Of a DNA stretch of 7,149 nucleotides, positions 1 to 6,624 are shown piece after piece. The notes beneath the pieces were generated by a model. The model had not been told where the DNA came from, ran no database searches, and worked only from the letters and a program-made list of their open reading frames with translations. The DNA is from an uncultured Dorea sp. (lineage in GTDB: Bacteria; Bacillota; Clostridia; Lachnospirales; Lachnospiraceae): the NCBI RefSeq assembly GCF_934294775.1, contig NZ_CAKRAH010000087.1:1-7149 (forward strand), written 5' to 3'. Numbering within the stretch: the first letter of the stretch is position 1; each line of letters opens with the position of its first letter. A program made the position numbers and the translations under genes.

Positions 1-777
1 GAGCTTCTCATGCAGGAAGATGAAGGAAAAAATCGCTGCAAAGATCGGTTCCAGGGAGAACAGGAATCCTGTATTCTCCGGTGTTGTATATTGCTGCACA
101 ACAGTCTGTACGACGAATCCGTAGGCCGAGGACAAGAGAGCAAGTCCAAGAACGGATATCCAGTCCAACGCGGTGCTCGGAAATATCGGGGATCCGAACA
201 CCAGCAGACCGATTACGGAATAAAGACAGGTAAAGCCCTGCTGGTAGACTCCGAGTGCAAGTGGATCTACCTGTCTGGTAAAATAGCTGTTTAATACAAT
301 ATTGATTGAATAACTGAAAGCCGAAAGCATACAAAGCAGCGTTCCGGGCTTGACAGCAAATATATCGCCGCCGTTGATCAGTACCATTCCGATCAATACG
401 ATAATGATTCCAAGCCTGACATGATGTTCCGGAAGTTTCCGGGAAATAACTGCATGAATGACCGGAACAAGCACAACGGTGGTGCTGAGGATGAATCCAC
501 TCTGAGAAGCGGTGATTGTATTTAATCCGTAAAGGATTGGCGTAAGGTTTGTAAAAAGCAGAAAGCCGGTGATGGCACTGTAGAGTAAAAGGATTTTATT
601 GACCTTCAGTAACCTTTTGAAAAATATAAGTACCAGGATTAGAAATGCGATTCCGGTACGCAGAGCCATTAGCATTAAAGGGGAAAGTCCCTCGATTCCC
701 AGTTTCATAAATATATAAGAAGTGCCCCATGCCATGGAGCAGGTTGTAAGAATCAGATTGGCTTTTTTCGTCGACAT
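1..777 (-). CDS. EamA/DMT-family membrane exporter, 3' end cut off by window edge
   Basis: This is a multispanning inner-membrane transporter of the drug/metabolite (DMT, EamA) superfamily, which usually exports metabolites or amino acids; the substrate cannot be told from sequence. The minus-strand frame is open from ATG at 777 to the left edge without a stop (259 codons). The protein starts MSTKKANLILTTCSMAWGTS, with the WG-type first helix typical of EamA. Almost the whole protein is hydrophobic helices. Two EamA repeats can be recognised: the first ends near ASQSGFILSTTVVLVPV (about residues 90-106), and the second ends at the left edge with NTGFLFSLEPIFAAIF followed by LHEKL. Family members are about 290-300 residues, so roughly 30-40 C-terminal residues lie outside the window. 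The start is well supported by AGGAGG at 789-794, 11 nt upstream. It is divergent from the LysR gene, which probably controls it. Family call is firm; substrate unknown. Confidence 0.95.
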   Translation of the reverse strand, partial: MSTKKANLILTTCSMAWGTSYIFMKLGIEGLSPLMLMALRTGIAFLILVLIFFKRLLKVNKILLLYSAITGFLLFTNLTPILYGLNTITASQSGFILSTTVVLVPVIHAVISRKLPEHHVRLGIIIVLIGMVLINGGDIFAVKPGTLLCMLSAFSYSINIVLNSYFTRQVDPLALGVYQQGFTCLYSVIGLLVFGSPIFPSTALDWISVLGLALLSSAYGFVVQTVVQQYTTPENTGFLFSLEPIFAAIFSFIFLHEKL

Positions 778-788
778 AATCTGTGTTT

Positions 789-794
789 CCTCCT
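789..794 (-). promoter_or_regulatory. Ribosome binding site of the EamA gene
   Basis: A perfect AGGAGG on the minus strand, 11 nt before the ATG at 777. It fixes the start of the exporter. Confidence 0.8.
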
Positions 795-817
795 ATGTAA
801 TCGTTATCTTGATTTTT

Positions 818-846
818 ATTATAAGACAGAATAGAATATAAGTAAA
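818..846 (-). promoter_or_regulatory. Sigma-A-type promoter of the EamA exporter gene
   Basis: Read on the minus strand, TTTACT (841-846) and a consensus TATAAT (818-823) are separated by exactly 17 bp. Transcription would start near 811, leaving a short leader with the AGGAGG site. The moderate -35 fits a promoter that needs an activator such as the adjacent LysR protein. Confidence 0.6.
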
Positions 847-854
847 ATTCATAT

Positions 855-872
855 TTATCATGATGAGAATAA
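855..872. promoter_or_regulatory. Candidate LysR-type regulator binding site
   Basis: The element TTATC-N7-GAATAA is an imperfect inverted repeat (TTAT/ATAA arms) of the size LysR-type regulators bind (the T-N11-A style). It contains an 8-bp perfect palindrome ATCATGAT at 857-864. It lies about 44-61 bp upstream of the predicted exporter transcript start and just before the lysR gene, so one dimer or tetramer could repress lysR and activate the exporter. A second partial repeat, GAAT-N10-ATTC (833-850), overlaps the exporter -35 and could be the weaker activation half-site. Position and symmetry are seen; binding is inferred. Confidence 0.4.
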
Positions 873-920
873 GAAAACCTGATATAACATCGGAGAAAAT
901 AACAGAGAGGCATAGAGCTA

Positions 921-1790
921 ATGAGGTATTCAAAATATACAATTTTCTTAAAAGTAGTGGAATTAGAGAGCTTTTCAAAAACAGCAGATTTTTATAAATA
1001 CTCTCAGTCTGCAGTCACACAGATTGTGAAGTCTCTGGAAGCGGAACTTCAGATGACATTATTAAAACGAAGTCACGCAGGAGTGTGTCTGACTTCAGAC
1101 GGAGAACAGCTCATCCCCTATATATGGGAACTGGCAATGGCAGAAGAAAGAATGTGGGAAAAAGCCGGAGAAATCACAGGAATGGACCGGGGACTGATCC
1201 GGATCGGGGTATTCAGCAGTATTGCGTGTCACTACCTGCCGGGAGTGATGAAAGAATTTCGAAAATTATATCCGGGAATTGATTTTGAACTACATACGGG
1301 AGATTATTCCAAAATCGAGCAGTGGATTGCTGAGGGGCTGGTAGATTTCGGATTCCTGATCCGGCCGGTGCGGACGGACTATGATACCATTGACATTATG
1401 ACGGATGAAATGCTGGCCGTTCTTCCAGAAAAGTATCCAATGACAGAAAAAACAGAGATTCCATTAAAAGCATTTGAGGATGAGTCAGTTATACTGCTTC
1501 AGGAAGGAGGCAAGCAGGAGATCGAAGAACATTTCAAAAAGAATAAGATCGCACCGCACATTTCTTATTATTCCGGAGACGATTATGCAGTGATGTCTAT
1601 GGTGGAAAACGAGCTGGGAATCGGGATACTGTCGGAACTGGTGATGAAAAGATGCGATTATCATATCGTAACAAGAAGTCTGAAACCGGAGCTGCACCGG
1701 GAGATTGTGATCGCGGTAAAGAATGAGAAGAATGCTTCGGTAGCGGTGAAGAAATTCCTGCAGTTTGTAAGAAAAAGGGAAAATCCTTGA
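921..1790 (+). CDS. LysR-family transcriptional regulator
   Basis: A 289-residue cytoplasmic DNA-binding regulator of normal LysR length. Residues about 1-62 form the winged helix-turn-helix; the characteristic FSKTADFYKYSQSAVTQ segment (18-34) is the HTH and recognition helix, followed by the SLEAEL linker motif. From about residue 91 (GLIRIGVFSS) begins the periplasmic-binding-protein-like effector domain, which senses a small molecule. The ATG is preceded by GAGAGG at 905-910 with a 10-nt gap. It is transcribed away from the EamA exporter across a 143-bp intergenic region holding a candidate operator, the usual arrangement for a LysR protein that controls its neighbour and itself. The inducer is unknown. 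No convincing terminator follows, so read-through into the ATPase gene 86 nt downstream is possible. Confidence 0.96.
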   Translation: MRYSKYTIFLKVVELESFSKTADFYKYSQSAVTQIVKSLEAELQMTLLKRSHAGVCLTSDGEQLIPYIWELAMAEERMWEKAGEITGMDRGLIRIGVFSSIACHYLPGVMKEFRKLYPGIDFELHTGDYSKIEQWIAEGLVDFGFLIRPVRTDYDTIDIMTDEMLAVLPEKYPMTEKTEIPLKAFEDESVILLQEGGKQEIEEHFKKNKIAPHISYYSGDDYAVMSMVENELGIGILSELVMKRCDYHIVTRSLKPELHREIVIAVKNEKNASVAVKKFLQFVRKRENP

Positions 1791-1815
1791 TTCGTGTATT
1801 TTTAAGTAATAAAAT
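1787..1815 (+). promoter_or_regulatory. Promoter of the MoxR-VWA operon
   Basis: TTGATT (1787-1792) and TAAAAT (1810-1815) are separated by exactly 17 bp and match the sigma-A consensus at 4 of 6 and 5 of 6 positions. The -35 overlaps the TGA stop of the LysR gene. Transcription would start near 1822, about 55 nt before the TTG start of the ATPase gene. Confidence 0.5.
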
Positions 1816-1860
1816 ATGGAGAAGAGGATAGTGTATATCTATAAATAACAACATTTCAGA

Positions 1861-1867
1861 AAGGGAG
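1861..1867 (+). promoter_or_regulatory. Ribosome binding site that decides the TTG start of the ATPase
   Basis: AAGGGAG lies 9 nt before TTG at 1877. An in-frame TAG sits at 1871-1873, so no earlier start exists, and the first internal Met codon is only near residue 95, after the Walker A motif. TTG is therefore the start. Confidence 0.75.
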
Positions 1868-1876
1868 CCTTAGAAA

Positions 1877-2791
1877 TTGCTGGAAAAATTAAGAGAACTT
1901 GGAATCAGAGATGATCTGATCCGTGAGATAACAGAATATAGGGAAACATACCCGGTAGAACAAGAATATAGTTCAAGAATCCCGAAACTGGAACAATTTT
2001 ACTATGGAAAAGAAGTCTGGGAGCAGGCCATTACCGCAATTTTGTGTGGAGAGAATATTCTGCTGGCGGGTCCGAAAGCAACAGGAAAGAATCTATTTGC
2101 AGAGAATCTGGCAGGAGTATTCGCAAGACCACGGTGGGATGTGTCTTTTCATGTGAATATGGATGCAGCTTCATTGATCGGGATGGATACATTCCGTGGG
2201 GGAGAGGTGACGTTCAGACCGGGACCGGTATATACAGCGGCAAAGGCAGGAGGCTTTGCCATACTGGATGAGATTAATATGGCAAAGAGTGAAGCGATGG
2301 CTGTGCTTCATGCGACATTGGATTTCCGGAGGACGATTGATGTTCCGGGGTATGAACGTATGGAGCTACATCCGGCAACGAGATTCATTGCAACGATGAA
2401 CTACGGATATGCCGGTACAAAAGAGCTGAATGAAGCGCTGGTATCCAGATTTGTAGTGATTCAGATGCCGATGATTTCAAGGGAAAGTCTGATCAAATTA
2501 ATAAGAAAGCATTATCCGGACATCCGTGAAGAAGGAGCAGGAGAACTTGCTTCCATGTTCCTGGAATTACATAAGAAGTGTGAAAATGGAGAAATATCTT
2601 CCAAGGCACTGGATCTGCGCGGCCTCTTAGGAGCAGTCGGTCTGATGGAAAAAGGACTCGATATATTTACGGCACTGGACATGGGAATTACCAATAAAAC
2701 GTTTGATACATATGAACAGACTCTGATCCGTGATACGATCCATACAAGAATCTCGAAGAAAACGGTGAGAAAAGACTTGTTTATAAAATGA
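1877..2791 (+). CDS. MoxR-type AAA+ ATPase (NorQ/CbbQ-like)
   Basis: A 304-residue cytoplasmic AAA+ ATPase of the MoxR group, expected to form a hexameric remodelling motor that works with a VWA-domain adaptor. Visible motifs: Walker A GPKATGKN (65-72), Walker B AILDEIN (128-134, D131/E132), sensor 1 ATMNYGYAG (N175), arginine finger in ALVSRF (R191), and a sensor-2-like LDLRGL (R248). NMDAASLIG followed by F-R-x-GP (residues 94-117) is the MoxR/CbbQ pore-side region. The residue after the Walker A lysine is Asn72 rather than Thr or Ser, which is unusual. A short N-terminal helical extension (1-45) precedes the ATPase core. The VWA gene follows downstream on the same strand, as in norQ-norD, cbbQ-cbbO and ravA-viaA. 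No nor, Rubisco or gas-vesicle genes are nearby, so those specific functions should not be transferred. Family call firm, client unknown. Confidence 0.94.
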   Translation: MLEKLRELGIRDDLIREITEYRETYPVEQEYSSRIPKLEQFYYGKEVWEQAITAILCGENILLAGPKATGKNLFAENLAGVFARPRWDVSFHVNMDAASLIGMDTFRGGEVTFRPGPVYTAAKAGGFAILDEINMAKSEAMAVLHATLDFRRTIDVPGYERMELHPATRFIATMNYGYAGTKELNEALVSRFVVIQMPMISRESLIKLIRKHYPDIREEGAGELASMFLELHKKCENGEISSKALDLRGLLGAVGLMEKGLDIFTALDMGITNKTFDTYEQTLIRDTIHTRISKKTVRKDLFIK

Positions 2792-2881
2792 TATCTGACA
2801 TCTGATTTGATATTACGAATTGCTTATTAGAAATGTGTGCGAACAACAGAAAATAGAAGCGGGAAAGTAGTGTATTGTAAT

Positions 2882-4717
2882 ATGGAAGAAATAGAAGAAC
2901 GGGAATTAAGAGAAGCAAAAAGAGCGCGAAATTTCATATGGACGGCAGCAGAAAATTATGAACTTGATCCACTTTTCCTTGCATTTGCACCGGATGGAAC
3001 GGCAGATATATATCTGAATCTGATTATTGGTCTGACTTATAAGTGGTATGATCAGGAAAAAATAGATGATTTTTTTGATCAGCTTGGAGGAAAAGATCAG
3101 GAATTATACGAAGGCCTTCTGTGGATCGGACTGGAGAATGCATTGTATCAAAAAGAAAGAAAAACAAGATCTGCAATGGAAAATCTTCGGAGAGAGTATG
3201 CCATAGATAATCTGAACCGGTATATGAATCAGAAAGAATACGCAAGGATAGAGCAGATCCGGAATGCACATTGCAGGGAAATCCTGGGTCAGCCATCCGA
3301 ATTAAGTACAGAAGAGGAAGAACTTCTGCATGCATTTTCCTATACAGAAGAGATGACAACGGATGAAATTCTGGAATGCACTCGTGAAAATTTCTGGAAG
3401 TATTTTTCATATCGCCCGGCAAAAGTTTCAAAAAAGGAAGGCATTTATTTTTTACAAAAGGTTGCCGGAGCATTTCATTCAGTAGGAAAAGTGAGTGCCA
3501 CTTATGTACGGGCAAAGAACTATGAAGATAAAGGAGAAACCAGCGGTGAAAAATCGGGAGCCATGGAAAGGTCGAAGCATTATCTGGTACAGCTATCATT
3601 AAAAAATGATCCGGAGGAAGCAAGAAAGTACGTGGAAGCCTGCTTCGGAAAAAGCATACATTCTCAGAGTAAACAGAAAAAAATAGATCGCAAGCTATGC
3701 ATAGATAATCATAAGAACTGCCACATTTTATTTACAAGAGGTAATTCGAAGGAAGTTGCAAAAAGACTGGAAGATGATAAAAAGGGATTAGCGAAGCTTG
3801 CTTTGGGAAAAGAATGGGAGGAGAAAAAGAGAGGGGAAGAATTAGAAGAATATTTGAAAACAGCAGGAAAACGAGAAAAGCAGGAAATTCTGAAATTTCA
3901 AAAAGAATCTTTTTTACAATATGAGAAAAACAAACAGTATTATGAGAAAAACAGAGAAATATATCAGAACAGTATAAGAAAGCTTACAGAAAAATTGCGC
4001 ATCTGCCTGGAGACACAGGACGAGACATTTCCGGAAATGACAACGTACGGGAAGATCAATCCAAGAGAAGTATGGAAAGCAGTTTATCTCGATAATCCAA
4101 GAGTGTTTGAACGGAAAGAAGAAGTGGAAATTCCGGGATTCTCAGTTGATATACTGATCGATGCATCATCGTCCAGAAAGCAGATGCAGGAACAGATTGC
4201 GGCTCAGGCATATGTCCTGGCAAAGAGTCTGAATGCATGCGGCATACCGGCACAGATTTATTCTTACTGTAGTATCCGGGGATTTACTGTGATGCGGATC
4301 TTTAAAAATTATGAAGAAGAGCAGGATGGAAAAGAAGTATTCAGATATGTCGCAGCAGGAAATAACCGGGACGGACTGGCTCTGCGTGCGGCAGGATATT
4401 TGATGGAAAAAAGTGAAAAACCGGGAAAAATCTTACTTGTACTGACAGATGCAAGTCCGATGGATGACCAGAATATTGGCGAGGGAGCATTTTACACAAA
4501 CAAAGAGTACACAGATCAGTCGGCGGTAGAAGATACGGCTAGAGAAGTCCAGAAGTTAAAACAAAAAGGAATTCAGGTTATCGGAATCTTCATGGGAAGT
4601 GCAAAATCCGCAGAAACAGCGACAGAGATATTCGGCAGGGGATTGGTACGGATTCAGAATATTAATGACTTTGCCGGAGCAGTGGGAAGGGTGTTGAGCG
4701 AGGTAATAAAGAATTAG
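2882..4717 (+). CDS. VWA-domain protein, partner of the MoxR ATPase (NorD/CbbO/CobT-like)
   Basis: A 611-residue soluble protein with a C-terminal von Willebrand A domain (about 420-611). The MIDAS metal site is visible as IDASSS (D427, S429, S431) and LVLTDASP (D523), joined by the NRDGLALRAAGYLM segment typical of NorD/CobT-type VWA domains. The N-terminal part is helical and shows no signal peptide or membrane segment. The middle holds a Cys/His cluster, C273-x3-H277-x2-C280-H281, and then a Lys/Glu-rich coiled-coil stretch (about 295-375) with heptad-spaced YEKN repeats. By analogy with NorD and ViaA it should recruit a client to the MoxR ATPase encoded upstream. The start is uncertain: the frame is open from GTG at 2837 (15 more residues) and another GTG lies at 2870, none with a strong RBS. 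I prefer ATG 2882 because recognisable protein begins there. The client is not known. Confidence 0.9.
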   Translation: MEEIEERELREAKRARNFIWTAAENYELDPLFLAFAPDGTADIYLNLIIGLTYKWYDQEKIDDFFDQLGGKDQELYEGLLWIGLENALYQKERKTRSAMENLRREYAIDNLNRYMNQKEYARIEQIRNAHCREILGQPSELSTEEEELLHAFSYTEEMTTDEILECTRENFWKYFSYRPAKVSKKEGIYFLQKVAGAFHSVGKVSATYVRAKNYEDKGETSGEKSGAMERSKHYLVQLSLKNDPEEARKYVEACFGKSIHSQSKQKKIDRKLCIDNHKNCHILFTRGNSKEVAKRLEDDKKGLAKLALGKEWEEKKRGEELEEYLKTAGKREKQEILKFQKESFLQYEKNKQYYEKNREIYQNSIRKLTEKLRICLETQDETFPEMTTYGKINPREVWKAVYLDNPRVFERKEEVEIPGFSVDILIDASSSRKQMQEQIAAQAYVLAKSLNACGIPAQIYSYCSIRGFTVMRIFKNYEEEQDGKEVFRYVAAGNNRDGLALRAAGYLMEKSEKPGKILLVLTDASPMDDQNIGEGAFYTNKEYTDQSAVEDTAREVQKLKQKGIQVIGIFMGSAKSAETATEIFGRGLVRIQNINDFAGAVGRVLSEVIKN

Positions 4718-4752
4718 AGATAGAGCCAGAGCCAGAGGATAGGGCCAGGGGG
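4716..4752 (+). repeat. Degenerate hexamer run (AGAGCC-like)
   Basis: About six consecutive units can be read as AGAGAT, AGAGCC, AGAGCC, AGAGGAT, AGGGCC, AGGGGG. The first unit overlaps the TAG stop of the VWA gene and the last runs into the first 28-bp direct repeat. It looks like a decayed microsatellite grown by slippage; no function is evident. Confidence 0.55.
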
Positions 4753-4831
4753 ACGAGAAAAGAGGCTTTTTCAGTGTCGCCGTGGGAAGGCAATGAGGAC
4801 GAGAAAAGAGGCTTTTTCAGTGTCCCTGTGG
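4751..4831 (+). repeat. Two 28-bp exact direct repeats, 46-bp period
   Basis: GGACGAGAAAAGAGGCTTTT and the following eight bases are identical at 4751-4778 and 4797-4824; similarity continues with mismatches for about seven more bases (to 4785 and 4831). Each copy holds a small inverted repeat, AAAAG-AGG-CTTTT. The 18-bp gap between the exact copies is too short for CRISPR spacers, and the 46-bp period is not a multiple of three, so it is not an in-frame protein repeat. The two copies lie between the VWA stop and the S8 peptidase start. The make-up resembles a short intergenic repeat unit that could occur elsewhere in the genome; this cannot be tested within the window. Confidence 0.85.
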
Positions 4832-4866
4832 TTTACCAAGTGCATATATTAATAATAAAGACAATT

Positions 4867-4870
4867 GGAG
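4867..4870 (+). promoter_or_regulatory. Ribosome binding site that decides the S8 peptidase start
   Basis: GGAG (in TTGGAG) lies 8 nt before ATG at 4879. The same frame stays open upstream to a GTG at 4774, but that stretch is made of the intergenic repeat and has no RBS, so ATG 4879 is preferred. Confidence 0.7.
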
Positions 4871-4878
4871 TCAATATC

Positions 4879-6618
4879 ATGACCAATCAGAAACTAGAAA
4901 ACCTTTTAAATCTTGCACTGGATTCTACGGAAGATGAGAGGGAAAAATCATTGAATTTAAATGTCGGCTATAATCCGATCGACAGAGAATGGGATCTAAT
5001 CATTAAATATTCTGGAAATCTGGACCGAGTCAGAGAAATCGCATCCGGAGTAACAGAGCTTCAAAATGAATATGCAATCATCCGAATTGCAGAATCCAAA
5101 ATCAATATATTATCGGGGATTCCGGAAATAGAATATGTAGAAAAACCAAAGCGGCTGTTCTTTCAGGCAGCAGAAGGAAGGCGTGTGTCTTGTATCAATG
5201 CGGTACAGGACACACGCCTTTCTCTGTATGGACAGGGAATACTGGTAGCGGTTATAGATTCGGGAATTGATTATGCCAATACAGATTTTCAAAATGCAGA
5301 TGGAAGTACGAGAATCCGCTATCTATGGGATCAGTCGTTGAATCCGGGAGAGGGGGAAAATTCGCCGGAAGGATACGGAATCGGTGTGGAATATACAAAA
5401 GAACAGATAGATGAAGCTTTGAATGCGCAGACAGTATCAGAACAAAGAAGGATTGTGAGAAGTCAGGACATTTCCGGGCATGGAACAGCTGTAGCGGGAG
5501 TGGCGGCAGGAAATGGAAGAAACAGTGGAGGACTTTATGCCGGAGTTGCCACAAAGAGTGAATTACTTATTGTAAAACTTGGCAATTCAATGCAGGAAGG
5601 ATTCCCGAGAACGGCGGAACTGATGATGGGGATTGATTATGTGATAAGAAAAGCATTGGAACTTCGCATGCCGGTAGCGGTGAATATCAGCTTTGGAAAT
5701 ACATATGGCGGACATGACGGAATGACTTTATTAGAGCGTTATATTGATGACATCTCAAATATATGGAAAAGTGTATTTGGCATTGGTACAGGAAATGAAG
5801 TGGCAAGTGCCGGGCATACATCGGGAAGAATTGAATCAGAAAGTGAAGTGACGGTACAGCTTGCAATTCAGAGCAGGCAGCCGTCTGTCAGTGTACAGAT
5901 ATGGAAGGAATATACAGATCAGATAGAGATTTCTCTCATCAATCCATCGGGAGTACGGGTTGGACCGGTACCGGAGGTCTTGGGATCACAACGTTTCAGA
6001 ATTGGTCAGACAGAAATACTGCTTTATTATGGAAAACCAAGTCCATACAGCACATCTCAGGAAATTTATATTGATTTCCTTCCGGTAGAGAGTTATCTGA
6101 CAGAAGGAATATGGAGAATTGTCTTGACATCGGGGAAAACCGTGACCGGTCAATATGAGATGTGGCTCCCAGGTGATGCGGTTTTAAATCGCGGAACAGG
6201 ATTTTTATTTCCGACAGATCAGACGACACTCACCATTCCATCATCGGCAAGTCGTGTGATATCCGTAGGTGCATATGATGCCAGAACATTTGCATATGCG
6301 GATTTTTCAGGAAGAGGATTTACCAGACTTACGAATCTGGTGAAACCGGATCTGGTGGCACCGGGAGTGGAAGTTGTGACAGCAACAACAGGAGGCGGTT
6401 ACGCAGCCTTTACAGGAACATCATTTGCCACACCTTTTGTGACGGGAAGTGCAGCGCTTTTGATGGAATGGGGGATTGTCCGGGGAAATGATCCGTATCT
6501 GTATGGGGAGAAGGTGAAAGCCTATCTGAGACGGGGAGCGAAAACACTGCCGGGATTTGCAAGGTATCCGAATGAGGAAGTGGGGTATGGTGAGGACGTT
6601 ATAATAAGGTTATATTGA
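4879..6618 (+). CDS. S8 family (subtilisin-like) serine peptidase, CspB-like architecture
   Basis: A 579-residue serine endopeptidase with all active-site residues present: Asp127 in VAVIDSGID, His201 in SGHGTAVAG, oxyanion Asn306 in GTGNE, and nucleophile Ser515 in GTSFATP. Residues 1 to about 97 look like a propeptide/inhibitor domain ending IEYVEKPKRLFF, which probably folds against the catalytic domain and is cleaved off by the enzyme itself. Between Asn306 and Ser515, roughly residues 318-435 form a beta-rich insertion, matching the jelly-roll domain known from clostridial CspB germination proteases. There is no signal peptide or membrane anchor, so it acts in the cytoplasm, in the spore, or after lysis. 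Many clostridia carry several such paralogues, so a germination role is not assured. It lies 161 bp after the VWA gene on the same strand; a functional link is only suggested by position. The DNA for residues 99-115 contains a strong hairpin. Confidence 0.94.
   Translation: MTNQKLENLLNLALDSTEDEREKSLNLNVGYNPIDREWDLIIKYSGNLDRVREIASGVTELQNEYAIIRIAESKINILSGIPEIEYVEKPKRLFFQAAEGRRVSCINAVQDTRLSLYGQGILVAVIDSGIDYANTDFQNADGSTRIRYLWDQSLNPGEGENSPEGYGIGVEYTKEQIDEALNAQTVSEQRRIVRSQDISGHGTAVAGVAAGNGRNSGGLYAGVATKSELLIVKLGNSMQEGFPRTAELMMGIDYVIRKALELRMPVAVNISFGNTYGGHDGMTLLERYIDDISNIWKSVFGIGTGNEVASAGHTSGRIESESEVTVQLAIQSRQPSVSVQIWKEYTDQIEISLINPSGVRVGPVPEVLGSQRFRIGQTEILLYYGKPSPYSTSQEIYIDFLPVESYLTEGIWRIVLTSGKTVTGQYEMWLPGDAVLNRGTGFLFPTDQTTLTIPSSASRVISVGAYDARTFAYADFSGRGFTRLTNLVKPDLVAPGVEVVTATTGGGYAAFTGTSFATPFVTGSAALLMEWGIVRGNDPYLYGEKVKAYLRRGAKTLPGFARYPNEEVGYGEDVIIRLY
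5175..5223 (+). repeat. Strong intragenic hairpin (12-bp perfect inverted repeat, 20-bp stem)
   Basis: AAGGCGTGTGTC (5178-5189) is the exact reverse complement of GACACACGCCTT (5209-5220). In RNA the pairing extends on both sides to a 20-bp stem, 5175-5194 with 5204-5223, including two G-U wobbles (5177/5221 and 5190/5208) and closing a 9-nt loop. It lies in the S8 coding sequence, just after the end of the propeptide-like region. It is not followed by a long T-run. Confidence 0.85.
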
Positions 6619-6624
6619 AATATC

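Noticed and set aside
1775..1788. Terminator at the end of the LysR gene (AAGG-GAAAAT-CCTT)
   Set aside because: The stem is only four pairs plus a wobble and no T-run follows; it also overlaps the stop codon and the next promoter.
3024..3623. 199-codon open frame on the minus strand inside the VWA gene
   Set aside because: It is antisense to a clearly coding, domain-containing gene and its translation resembles no family I recognise; it follows from the codon bias of the real gene.
4751..4824. Minimal CRISPR array (two 28-bp repeats)
   Set aside because: The gap between repeats is only 18 bp, only two copies exist, and no cas gene is nearby. CRISPR spacers are usually about 26 bp or longer.
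4793..4852. 19-codon ORF (MRTRKEAFSVSLWFTKCIY) starting just before the second repeat copy
   Set aside because: The purine-rich stretch before its ATG leaves only about 2 nt of spacing, and the frame is set by repeat DNA. It could be a leader peptide, but nothing supports translation.
4774..4878. 35-residue N-terminal extension of the S8 peptidase from GTG 4774
   Set aside because: It is encoded by the intergenic repeat, has no RBS, and the ATG at 4879 has GGAG at the right distance and gives the length usual for this family.
5175..5223. Intrinsic terminator inside the S8 gene
   Set aside because: The stem is strong, but only TTTCTCT-like sequence follows rather than a continuous T-run, and the reading frame continues intact to the catalytic Ser.
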